Source of the DNA: Streptomyces cirratus
GTDB taxonomy: Bacteria; Actinomycetota; Actinomycetes; Streptomycetales; Streptomycetaceae
DNA: 64,000 bases
Direction of reading: 5' to 3'
NCBI RefSeq assembly: GCF_014650775.1
Contig: NZ_BMVP01000002.1
Location: 496,001-560,000, forward strand
Below are positions 34,928 to 42,408 of the stretch, in pieces. The notes under the pieces were generated by a model, which made no database searches, was not told the DNA's origin, and saw only the letters and a list, made by a program, of their open reading frames with translations. The translations under genes were made by a program, and so were the position numbers. Each line of letters opens with the position of its first letter. Within the stretch, counting starts at the first letter, position 1.

Positions 34928-36298
34928 ATGACGAAGAGGGCAGGTTGGCTCGGCCGGCTCGGCAGAGGGCTCAGTCAGATCGGCGCGCGCCTCGACGAAC
35001 GGCGGGCCGAGGTCGAGGCGGAGACCGCCGTCGACGTCCCCGGTGCCGTCCCGGCTACGGTCCCCGTCCGCGTGCCCGTCTCCGTCGACGGGGCGGTGCC
35101 CGCGGCCGCGCCGGGTGCGGGCGGTGACCCGGGCTGGCGCGAGCGGCCCGACCCCGTGACGGTCATCCCGTGGGGCATGCGGGTCGCGGCCGAGGCCAGT
35201 TGGCGGCTGCTGCTGCTCGCCGGGATGCTCTGGGTACTGATGAAGGTGATCAGCGAGGTCCGCCTCGTCGTCCTCGCCTTCTCCGCCGCCCTGCTGGTCA
35301 CCGCGCTGCTCCAGCCCTTCGTGGTGCGGCTGAGGCGGCTCGGGCTGCCGCGCGGGCTCGCCACGGCCGTGACCGCGATCCTCGGCTTCGTCGTGATCGG
35401 GCTGGTCGGCTGGTTCGTGGTCTGGCAGGTCATGGAGAACCTCGACACCCTCTCCGACCGGGTCCGCGAAGGCATCAACGAACTGAAACTCTGGGCGTTG
35501 GACAGTCCGTTCCACGTCACCGAGAAGCAGATCAACGACATCGCCAAGAACCTCACGGACACCATCGGCACCAACACCGAGCAGATCACCTCCGCCGGCC
35601 TGCAAGGCGTGACGGTCCTCGTCGAGGTGCTGACGGGCATCCTGCTGTCGATGTTCTCGACGCTCTTCCTGCTCTACGACGGCAAGCGCATCTGGACCTG
35701 GGTGCTCGGCCTGGTCCCGCGCGCGGCCCGGCCCGGGGTGGCGGGCGCCGGTCCGCGCGCCTGGCGCACGCTGACCGCGTACGTCCGCGGCACCGTGCTC
35801 GTCGCCCTCATCGACGCGGTGTTCATCGGCCTCGGTCTGTACTTCCTCGACGTCACGATGGCGGTGCCGCTGGCCGTCTTCATCTTCCTGTTCGCCTTCA
35901 TCCCGCTCGTCGGCGCGGTGGTCTCCGGGGCGCTGGCCGTGGTGGTGGCGCTGGTGACCCAGGGACCGTTCATCGCGTTGATGGTCCTCGCGGTGGTGCT
36001 GGCGGTGCAGCAGATCGAGGGGCACGTGCTCCAGCCGTTCATCCTGGGCCGGGCGGTACGGGTGCACCCGCTCGCGGTGGTGCTGGCGGTGGCGGCGGGC
36101 GGAATGGTCGCCGGCATCGGCGGCGCAGTGGTCGCCGTACCGCTGGTCGCCGTCACCAACACCGTGGTGGTGTTCCTGCGGGCCTACTCGCGCGACCAGC
36201 AGCGAGCGGCGATCGCGACCGCGGCGACGGGCCCGGGCCCGCACGGCGCCACGGCCCTGCCCCAGCACGCCGAGCAGGACGAGAGCGCGAACGCGTAG
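34928..36298 (+). CDS. AI-2E/PerM-family membrane transporter
   Basis: The 456-residue protein begins with a basic, Pro/Val-rich cytoplasmic stretch (1-80) and continues with about eight membrane segments of the AI-2E transporter family. Recognisable parts are FSAALLVTALLQPFVVRLRR, the loop with predicted amphipathic helices (FHVTEKQINDIAKNL), then TAYVRGTVLVALIDAVFIGLG, AFIPLVGAVVSG and the conserved QQIEGHVLQPFILGR. Family members export AI-2 or Na+/H+ in tested cases; the substrate here is unknown. The ATG at 34928 follows GGGAAAGGGAAAG. Confidence 0.85.
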   Translation: MTKRAGWLGRLGRGLSQIGARLDERRAEVEAETAVDVPGAVPATVPVRVPVSVDGAVPAAAPGAGGDPGWRERPDPVTVIPWGMRVAAEASWRLLLLAGMLWVLMKVISEVRLVVLAFSAALLVTALLQPFVVRLRRLGLPRGLATAVTAILGFVVIGLVGWFVVWQVMENLDTLSDRVREGINELKLWALDSPFHVTEKQINDIAKNLTDTIGTNTEQITSAGLQGVTVLVEVLTGILLSMFSTLFLLYDGKRIWTWVLGLVPRAARPGVAGAGPRAWRTLTAYVRGTVLVALIDAVFIGLGLYFLDVTMAVPLAVFIFLFAFIPLVGAVVSGALAVVVALVTQGPFIALMVLAVVLAVQQIEGHVLQPFILGRAVRVHPLAVVLAVAAGGMVAGIGGAVVAVPLVAVTNTVVVFLRAYSRDQQRAAIATAATGPGPHGATALPQHAEQDESANA

Positions 36299-36306
36299 GG
36301 CAACGC

Positions 36307-36347
36307 CCAAGGCCCCCGCAGCCGGTGGACGGCGGCGGGGGCCTTGG
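36307..36347. terminator. Convergent 13-bp hairpin between permease and ahpD genes
   Basis: Arms 36307-36319 (CCAAGGCCCCCGC) and 36335-36347 (GCGGGGGCCTTGG) pair perfectly with a 15-base loop, between converging genes. Confidence 0.65.
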
Positions 36348-36370
36348 CGGTCGTGCGCGTACGGGGGTGC

Positions 36371-36907
36371 CTACTCGGCGGCGAGGGCGTCCTCGGCGTC
36401 GAGGGTGACGGCGACGGCCTGGATCACCGAGGCGATCTTGAAGGCCTCCTGGACGGTCTCGCGGCCGACACCGGCCTTGCGCAGCACCTGCTCGTGCGAG
36501 TCCAGACACTGGCCGCAGCCGTTGATCGCGGAGACCGCCAGCGACCACAGCTCGAAGTCGACCTTCTCCACACCCGGGTTGCCGATGACGTTCATCCGCA
36601 GGCCCGCGCGCAGGGTGCCGTACTCCGGGTCGGACAGCAGGTGCCGGGTCCGGTAGAAGACGTTGTTCATCGCCATGACCGCGGCCGCGGACTTGGCGGC
36701 GGTGTACGCCTCCGGCGACAGCGCCGCCTTCGCCTCCGGCTCCAGCTCACGCAGGACGCGCGGGGAGCGGGCGGCGATCGCGCAGGCCAGAACGGTGCCC
36801 CACAGCTGCTGCTGCGGCAGGTCGCTGTTGCCGATGACCGAACCGAGGTTCAGCCTCAGGTCCTTGGCGAAGTCCGGGACGGCGGCCTTGAGGGAGTCGA
36901 GGGACAT
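36371..36907 (-). CDS. ahpD: Alkylhydroperoxidase AhpD
   Basis: The 178-residue protein matches AhpD across its length: [18 protein letters not shown], the Glu-containing [14 protein letters not shown], the redox motif [11 protein letters not shown] with the CxxC pair and nearby His, and an all-helical C-terminus. In mycobacteria AhpD reduces AhpC, using lipoamide-based electron supply. The ATG (MSLDSL) at 36907 lies two bases after the ahpC stop, so the two are translationally coupled. OxyR control is expected from the divergent oxyR. Confidence 0.95.
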   Translation of the reverse strand: MSLDSLKAAVPDFAKDLRLNLGSVIGNSDLPQQQLWGTVLACAIAARSPRVLRELEPEAKAALSPEAYTAAKSAAAVMAMNNVFYRTRHLLSDPEYGTLRAGLRMNVIGNPGVEKVDFELWSLAVSAINGCGQCLDSHEQVLRKAGVGRETVQEAFKIASVIQAVAVTLDAEDALAAE

Positions 36908-36909
36908 CG

Positions 36910-37464
36910 TCACTCACCGGCCAGCAGCGCGCCGGCGTCCAGGGTGCCCTCGCCCTTGTTCCAGTTGCAGGGGCACAGCTCGTCGGTCTGCAGGGCGTCG
37001 AGGACCCGCAGGACCTCCTTGGGGTTACGGCCCACGGAACCGGCGGTCACCATCGTGAACTGGATCTCGTTGTTCTGGTCGACGATGAAGACGGCGCGCT
37101 GCGCGAAGCCGTCCTCGCCCTGCACGCCACAGGCCTGCATGAGCTCGTGCTTGGAGTCGGCCAGCATCGGGAAGGGCAGGTCACGCAGGTCGGCGTGGTC
37201 CTTGCGCCAGGCGTGGTGGACGAACTCGGAGTCGCCGGAGACGCCGAGGATCTGCGCGTCGCGGTCCTGGAACTCCTCGTTGAGCTTGCCGAAGGCGGCG
37301 ATCTCGGTCGGGCAGACGAAGGTGAAGTCCTTCGGCCAGAAGAACACCACGCGCCACTTGCCCTCGTAGGTCTTGTGGTCGATCTGCGCGAACTCGCTAC
37401 CGGCTTCGAGCGAGACGCAAGCGGTCAGATCATAGGTGGGGAACTTGTCACCGACAGTGAGCAC
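36910..37464 (-). CDS. ahpC: Alkyl hydroperoxide reductase AhpC (2-Cys peroxiredoxin)
   Basis: The 184-residue peroxiredoxin has the peroxidatic Cys51 in DFTFVCPTE and C-terminal CPCNW, which holds the resolving Cys. It reduces organic peroxides and hydrogen peroxide in the cytoplasm, and is re-reduced through AhpD. The GTG at 37464 is five bases after AAGGAG and gives the standard [13 protein letters not shown] start. It is first in the ahpC-ahpD operon, divergent from oxyR, with a roughly 135-base AT-richer promoter region between. Confidence 0.96.
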   Translation of the reverse strand: MLTVGDKFPTYDLTACVSLEAGSEFAQIDHKTYEGKWRVVFFWPKDFTFVCPTEIAAFGKLNEEFQDRDAQILGVSGDSEFVHHAWRKDHADLRDLPFPMLADSKHELMQACGVQGEDGFAQRAVFIVDQNNEIQFTMVTAGSVGRNPKEVLRVLDALQTDELCPCNWNKGEGTLDAGALLAGE

Positions 37465-37598
37465 GTGCACTCCTTGCGGACAGGAAAGTACCCTTTTTGA
37501 GGGCTTTCCAAGGGGTTGGACGGATCTCACATGCTGGCACAGCTGCATTGATTACAGAAATAGCTACTCTTGTGCCTGGTGATCGGAGGTGCCTATCA
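37465..37598. promoter_or_regulatory. Divergent ahpC/oxyR promoter region
   Basis: The 134-base gap is AT-richer than its surroundings, with runs such as CCCTTTTTGAGGG and ATTGATTACAGAAATAGCTA. OxyR sites are long, degenerate and AT-rich, and this is where one is expected. I cannot delimit the binding site or the two -10 elements reliably. Confidence 0.55.
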
Positions 37599-38579
37599 GT
37601 GGCTATCGGTAATAGGGGAGCGAAGCTCGGGCCGAAGAACGGTTCGGCCAGGCAGGCGACGCTCGCGCAGCTGCGCGCCTTCGCGGCCGTCGCCGAGCAC
37701 CTGCACTTCCGGGACGCCGCCGCGGCGATCGGGATGAGCCAGCCGGCGCTGTCGGGCGCCGTCTCCGCCCTGGAGGACGCCCTCGGTGTCCAGCTGCTGG
37801 AGCGCACCACCCGCAAGGTGCTGCTCTCCCCGGCCGGTGAGCGGATCGCCGCCCGCGCGCGGGCCGTGCTCGACGCGATGGGCGCCCTGCTGGAGGAGGC
37901 CGAGGCGGTGCGCGCGCCCTTCACCGGGATGCTGCGGCTCGGCGTGATCCCCACCGTGGCCCCGTACCTGCTGCCGACCGTGCTCGGGCTGTTCCACCGC
38001 CGCTACCCCCGGATGGACCTCCAGGTGCACGAGGAGCAGACGGCGTCGCTGCTGGAGGGGCTGGCCGCCGGACGGCTCGACCTGCTGCTGCTCGCGGTGC
38101 CGCTCGGCGTCCCCGGCGTCACCGAACTCCCGCTGTTCGACGAGGACTTCGTACTGCTCGCGCCCCGGGAGCACCCCCTCGCGGGGCGCAGGGACATCCC
38201 GCGCGAGGAACTGCGCGAACTGCAACTGCTGTTGCTCGACGAGGGCCACTGCCTGCGGGACCAGGCCCTGGACATCTGCCGGGAGGCCGGGCGCACGGCC
38301 GGGGCGGACGTCACGACCACCGCCGCCGGGCTCTCCACGCTCGTGCAGCTCGTCGCCGGGGGACTGGGGGTGACGCTGCTGCCGCGTACGGCGCTGCGCC
38401 TGGAGACCGCCCGCAACGAGTACCTGGCCACCGGATACTTCGCCGAGCCGGCCCCCTCGCGGCGGATCGCGCTGGCCATGCGGACGGGCACGGCCCGCCA
38501 GGAGGAGTTCACGGCGATCGCCGCCTCCCTGCGCGAAGCCGTACGCCCGCTCCCGGTCTGGCCGACCGACCAGACCTGA
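37599..38579 (+). CDS. oxyR: LysR-family peroxide sensor OxyR
   Basis: The 326-residue regulator has an N-terminal LysR helix-turn-helix (LAQLRAFAAVAEHLHFRDAA, then SQPALSGAVSALEDALG) and a substrate-binding-type effector domain. The redox pair of OxyR is present in DEGHCLRDQALDIC, with two Cys nine residues apart. Oxidation to a disulfide would activate ahpCD transcription. The GTG at 37599 follows GGAGG by nine bases. It is divergent from ahpC. Confidence 0.95.
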   Translation: MAIGNRGAKLGPKNGSARQATLAQLRAFAAVAEHLHFRDAAAAIGMSQPALSGAVSALEDALGVQLLERTTRKVLLSPAGERIAARARAVLDAMGALLEEAEAVRAPFTGMLRLGVIPTVAPYLLPTVLGLFHRRYPRMDLQVHEEQTASLLEGLAAGRLDLLLLAVPLGVPGVTELPLFDEDFVLLAPREHPLAGRRDIPREELRELQLLLLDEGHCLRDQALDICREAGRTAGADVTTTAAGLSTLVQLVAGGLGVTLLPRTALRLETARNEYLATGYFAEPAPSRRIALAMRTGTARQEEFTAIAASLREAVRPLPVWPTDQT

Positions 38580-38606
38580 GCCGGCTCCCGCACCCGCCCG
38601 GCCCGT

Positions 38607-38885
38607 TCAGGACTCGGGATCGGCCCGGGGCCGGCCGCGGGGCGGGATCGGGGCCGCGCCGCCCGGAAGACGGCCCGACTCGGCGAGCGCGCGCCGGAGC
38701 AGGAATTCGATCTGGGCGTTCGCGCTGCGCAGCTCCTCGCCCGCCCAGCGCGCCAGCGCCTCGTACACCTGGGGGTCCAGCCGCAGCAGCACCTGCTTGC
38801 GCGCCTGGCGCCCCGCACGCGCGCCCCGCTCCGGCTCCTCGGCCGGGCCGGGTCCGGAGCGGGGCGCGCCGCCGGCGGGACTCAC
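38607..38885 (-). CDS. Small ribbon-helix-helix-like DNA-binding protein
   Basis: The 92-residue protein has a disordered, charged N-terminal third, then a segment with the ribbon-helix-helix pattern: a beta strand KQVLLRLDPQVY followed by helices ALARWAGEELRSANAQIEFLLRRAL. Similar proteins in Streptomyces are often labelled HicB-like or Arc-like. A Pro/Arg tail ends it. The GTG overlaps the stop of the SPFH gene by three bases, so the two are translationally coupled. As a DNA-binding partner of an SPFH protein it may autoregulate the operon through the palindrome at 39869. Confidence 0.75.
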   Translation of the reverse strand: MSPAGGAPRSGPGPAEEPERGARAGRQARKQVLLRLDPQVYEALARWAGEELRSANAQIEFLLRRALAESGRLPGGAAPIPPRGRPRADPES

Positions 38886-39814
38886 TGGTAGAGCGTGCCG
38901 GTGTTGAGGACGGGCTGGGCCGCGCGGTCGCCGCACAGGACCACCATCAGGTTCGACACCATGGAGGCCTTGCGCTCCGGGTCCAGGTCCACGATGTCCT
39001 CCTCCGCCAGGCGGGTCAGGGCCAGCTCCACCATGCCCACCGCGCCCTCGACGATCTCCCGGCGGGCCGCCACCACGGCCCCGGCCTGCTGGCGCTGGAG
39101 CATCGCGGAGGCGATCTCGGGAGCGTACGCGAGGTGCGTGAAGCGGGACTCGATGATGTGCACGCCCGCGGCCTCCACGCGGGTCGAGAGTTCGTCCGCG
39201 AGCTTGCGGGTGATCTCCTCGGCGTTGCCGCGCAGCGAGAGGCCGCCCTCTTCGTGGGCGTCGTAGGGGTACTCGATGGCGATGTGCCGCACGGCCGTCT
39301 CGGTCTGCGTCTCGACGAACTCGGTGAAGTCCTGGACCTCGAACACCGCGCGGGCCGTGTCCTCTACCCGCCACACCACGACGGCCGCCAGCTCGATCGG
39401 GTTGCCGTACGCGTCGTTGACCTTGAGGACGTTCGTCTCGTGGTTGCGGACGCGGGTGGAGACCTTCTCGCGGCTGGTCAGCGGGTTGACCCAGCGCAGG
39501 CCCTCCTGCCGGATCGTCCCCCGGTAGCGGCCGAAGAGCTGGACGACCCGCGCCTGCCCGGGGGCGATCGTGTTGAGCCCGCTCATCGCGAAGACGGCCA
39601 GGACGCCCAGCAGGATGCCCGTCGCGATCAGTGCCACCTTGAGGGCGTCCGCTTCCATCAGCGAGCCGAGGAACACCAGGCCGGTGCCGCCGGCGAGGCC
39701 CGCGAGGCCGAGCAGCAGCGCCGGGCCGCCGCCGATGCTGTGGGCGGCGAACTCCCTTATGGCGCCCGGAGATCCGTCGATCGCGCCGGATTCCGTCGCC
39801 GGTGCCGTGGTCAT
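38882..39814 (-). CDS. SPFH/Band 7 domain membrane protein
   Basis: The 310-residue protein has two hydrophobic segments at about 30-75 and then an SPFH domain (about 80-290) with [54 protein letters not shown] and the Ala/Glu-rich helix [26 protein letters not shown] proteins (stomatin, flotillin, HflK/C relatives) form oligomeric membrane scaffolds. The ATG at 39814 is followed 55 bases upstream by a 16-bp palindrome. The ribbon-helix-helix gene overlaps its 3' end. Confidence 0.88.
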   Translation of the reverse strand: MTTAPATESGAIDGSPGAIREFAAHSIGGGPALLLGLAGLAGGTGLVFLGSLMEADALKVALIATGILLGVLAVFAMSGLNTIAPGQARVVQLFGRYRGTIRQEGLRWVNPLTSREKVSTRVRNHETNVLKVNDAYGNPIELAAVVVWRVEDTARAVFEVQDFTEFVETQTETAVRHIAIEYPYDAHEEGGLSLRGNAEEITRKLADELSTRVEAAGVHIIESRFTHLAYAPEIASAMLQRQQAGAVVAARREIVEGAVGMVELALTRLAEEDIVDLDPERKASMVSNLMVVLCGDRAAQPVLNTGTLYQ

Positions 39815-39868
39815 GGTGTGCCCCCGTATGTCGGTGATGCCCGGCCCGGTTCGGCCGGAGCTTCTAGC

Positions 39869-39884
39869 AAAGTGATATCACTTT
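39869..39884. promoter_or_regulatory. Perfect 16-bp palindrome upstream of the SPFH operon
   Basis: AAAGTGATATCACTTT is self-complementary; GC on the left and GC on the right extend the symmetry with a two-base bulge. It lies 55-70 bases before the SPFH start in an AT-rich pocket, where an operator would be expected. The ribbon-helix-helix protein of the same operon is a candidate ligand. Confidence 0.6.
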
Positions 39885-40056
39885 TTGCTCCCGCCGCAAC
39901 CCTCCGGGCCTCAAGTGCGTCGGTTCCAGTGGTGTGGGTGCTGATTCTCACGTCCGAAATGACCGGAATTGATCAGGGTTAGTCAACCTTTGTCACAGCC
40001 TGCGGTGTTAGTTTTCTGAGCTGACGTCGGGGGGGTAATCGAGCGGAGCGGGAGCG

Positions 40057-42336
40057 ATGGGCCGAGCAGAAGCGCGACGGGCGCAGCAGCAGCGCGGTGC
40101 GCAGAAAGCACCGAGCGGGCACCCAAGCGGGCGCGCGGGCAAGGCGTCCGGTAAACGCACCGGCATACGCCGCTTCTTCACATGGAAGAAGATCCTCGGC
40201 GCCTTCTTCGGGACGATCCTGCTCCTGATACTCGGAGCGGTCGCCGCCTACTTCATGGTGGAGCCGCCGGACCCCCGCAACGACGCGGTGCTCCAGAGCA
40301 ACACCTACAAGTACGCCGACGGCTCGATCATGGCGCGCACGGGCGAGAAGAACCGTGTCATCGTCCCGCTCGACAAGATCCCCGAGGACGTGCGGACGGC
40401 GTTCATCGCCATCGAGAACAAGTCCTTCTACAAGGACAGCGGCGTCGACCTCATGGGCGTGGGCCGCGGCCTGTTCAACACCCTCCGGGGCAAGGGCACG
40501 GCCGGCGGTTCGACGATCACCCAGCAGTACGTCAAGAACTACTACCTCACCCAGGACCAGTCGGCGTCCCGCAAGCTCCGCGAGCTGGTGATCGCCATCA
40601 AGGTCGACCAGCGCATGTCGAAGGACGACATCCTCGCCGGCTACCTCAACACCAACTTCTACGGCCGCAACGCCTACGGCATCCAGGCCGCGGCCCAGGC
40701 CTTCTACGGCGTCGACGCGGACAAGCTGACCCTCGCGCAGGGCGCGTACCTCGCCGCCGTCATCCAGGCCCCCAGCCAGTACGACCTGGCGTTCGCGGGC
40801 CCCAACGGCAGGCACCTGGTGAACGTCCGCTTCAACGCCGTGCTCGACAACATGGTCGAGATGGGCAAGCTGGACCCCGCCACGCGCAAGACGATCCAGC
40901 TGCCGGAGCCCATCAAGCCCAAGCCCGCCCCCGGGATGGACGGCCAGAAGGGCTACCTGATCGAGGCCGCCAACGCCGAGCTCAACCGCCACAACGTCAC
41001 GGACGCCCAGATCACCGCCGGCGGCTGGACGATCACGCTCAACGTCGACAAGAAGAAGCAGGCCGCGCTGGAGAAGGCCGTCCAGGACAAGCTGGAGTCC
41101 CAGCTCCAACGCAAGAACGTCCAGGAGCGGCCCCAGGACCAGAGCGTGCAGGCCGGCGCCACCTCGGTGGACCCGAAGACCGGCGCGATCGTGGCCATGT
41201 ACGGCGGCACGGGCCTGAGCGAGAAGTACAACAGCAACGCGCTGCGCAAGGACTACCAGCCCGGCTCGACCTTCAAGCCGGTCGTGCTGGCCACCGCGCT
41301 GGAAACCGGGGCGACCACCCAGGACGGCCGCAAGATCACCCCGAACACCCTCTACGACGGCACGAGCAAGCGCCCCGTCGTCGGCAGCCCCGTCGCGTTC
41401 GCCCCGCAGAACCAGGACGACCGCAACTACGGCGACCCGATGCTCACGGTCCAGGCGGCCACCAACTCCTCCGTGAACTCCGTCTACGCCCAGATGATCG
41501 TGGACGCCAAGCCGGCCTCCGTGAAGAAGCAGGCGCTCGCCCTCGGCATGCAGGACCGCGACGGCTGGCCCGAGGACAAGCCGGCCATGTCGCTGGGCAC
41601 CATGAGCGCCGACACCGTGGAGATGGCCGGCGTCTACGCCACCTTCGACAACCACGGCAAGAAGGTCACCCCGACCATCGTCAAGAAGGCCGAGCGCAAG
41701 GACGCCACGTACAACCCGGGCAGTCCCATCGGCGGCCAGGTCCTCAGCCGGAAGACCGCCGACACCGTCACCAAGGTGCTCACGGGTGTGGTCCGGGACG
41801 GCTCCGGCAACGCCGTCGCGAGCGACGCCTACCAGGCGGCGGGCAAGACCGGCACCACCGAGTCCAACGTGGCGGCCTGGTTCACGGGCTACACCCCGGA
41901 GCTCGTCACCGTCGTCGCGATGTTCGGTGAGGACCCCAACACGCACAAGCAGGTCACCCTGACCGGTACCGCCGGCGGCGGCCGCGCGGGCGGCTCCAGC
42001 TTCCCCGCCGAGATCTGGAAGGCGTACACCACCTCCGCCCTCAGCGGTGTGAGCACCGACGAGTTCGACCTGTCGGACGCCGACATGGGCCCCAGCCAGG
42101 CCCCCACCCGCACCGCCGTCCCCACGAAGGACGCGAGCCCGACCTCCGGCGCCACCGGGACCAAGTCGCCGACGACCACCACCAGCCCGACCAAGACGGC
42201 CGACCCGACCGGCCACACCAAGGACCCGACGAAGACCGCCGACCCGACGAAGCCGACGAAGGACCCGACGAAGACCGCGGACCCGACGAAGTCGTTCCTC
42301 TTCCCGCCGCCGCCGCAGGAGCAGCAACAGCCCTGA
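40057..42336 (+). CDS. Class A penicillin-binding protein (transglycosylase/transpeptidase)
   Basis: This 759-residue bifunctional wall synthase has a basic cytoplasmic tail (1-48), one transmembrane helix (about 49-70), a GT51 glycosyltransferase domain (about 85-265; IENKSFYKDSGVD with the catalytic Glu, GGSTITQQYVKN) and a transpeptidase domain (about 360-650). The transpeptidase motifs are SxxK in QPGSTFKPVV, SVN in NSSVNSVY and KTG in AAGKTGTTE. A Pro/Thr/Lys/Asp-rich repetitive tail occupies the last 95 residues. It polymerises and crosslinks peptidoglycan outside the membrane. The ATG follows GGAGC. A shared terminator lies downstream. Confidence 0.94.
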   Translation: MGRAEARRAQQQRGAQKAPSGHPSGRAGKASGKRTGIRRFFTWKKILGAFFGTILLLILGAVAAYFMVEPPDPRNDAVLQSNTYKYADGSIMARTGEKNRVIVPLDKIPEDVRTAFIAIENKSFYKDSGVDLMGVGRGLFNTLRGKGTAGGSTITQQYVKNYYLTQDQSASRKLRELVIAIKVDQRMSKDDILAGYLNTNFYGRNAYGIQAAAQAFYGVDADKLTLAQGAYLAAVIQAPSQYDLAFAGPNGRHLVNVRFNAVLDNMVEMGKLDPATRKTIQLPEPIKPKPAPGMDGQKGYLIEAANAELNRHNVTDAQITAGGWTITLNVDKKKQAALEKAVQDKLESQLQRKNVQERPQDQSVQAGATSVDPKTGAIVAMYGGTGLSEKYNSNALRKDYQPGSTFKPVVLATALETGATTQDGRKITPNTLYDGTSKRPVVGSPVAFAPQNQDDRNYGDPMLTVQAATNSSVNSVYAQMIVDAKPASVKKQALALGMQDRDGWPEDKPAMSLGTMSADTVEMAGVYATFDNHGKKVTPTIVKKAERKDATYNPGSPIGGQVLSRKTADTVTKVLTGVVRDGSGNAVASDAYQAAGKTGTTESNVAAWFTGYTPELVTVVAMFGEDPNTHKQVTLTGTAGGGRAGGSSFPAEIWKAYTTSALSGVSTDEFDLSDADMGPSQAPTRTAVPTKDASPTSGATGTKSPTTTTSPTKTADPTGHTKDPTKTADPTKPTKDPTKTADPTKSFLFPPPPQEQQQP
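42187..42296 (+). repeat. Imperfect tandem repeats coding the PBP C-terminal tail
   Basis: Units based on GACCCGACGAAG and ACCGCCGACCCGACGAAG recur through this stretch and encode DPTK and TADPTK repeats. The tail is extracellular, likely unstructured, and could span the wall or bind anionic polymers. Copy number is probably strain-variable. Confidence 0.75.
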
Positions 42337-42354
42337 CGGCCCCCTGAACGTGAA

Positions 42355-42386
42355 ACCGCCCCGTGACGTGATCGTCGCGGGGCGGT
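42355..42386. terminator. Convergent hairpin between PBP and PP2C genes
   Basis: Arms 42355-42363 (ACCGCCCCG) and 42378-42386 (CGGGGCGGT) pair perfectly, and the inner GACG-TGAT-CGTC extends the stem. It serves converging transcripts. Confidence 0.6.
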
Positions 42387-42408
42387 CGCGTCTCCCGGCC
42401 GAAGTGCC

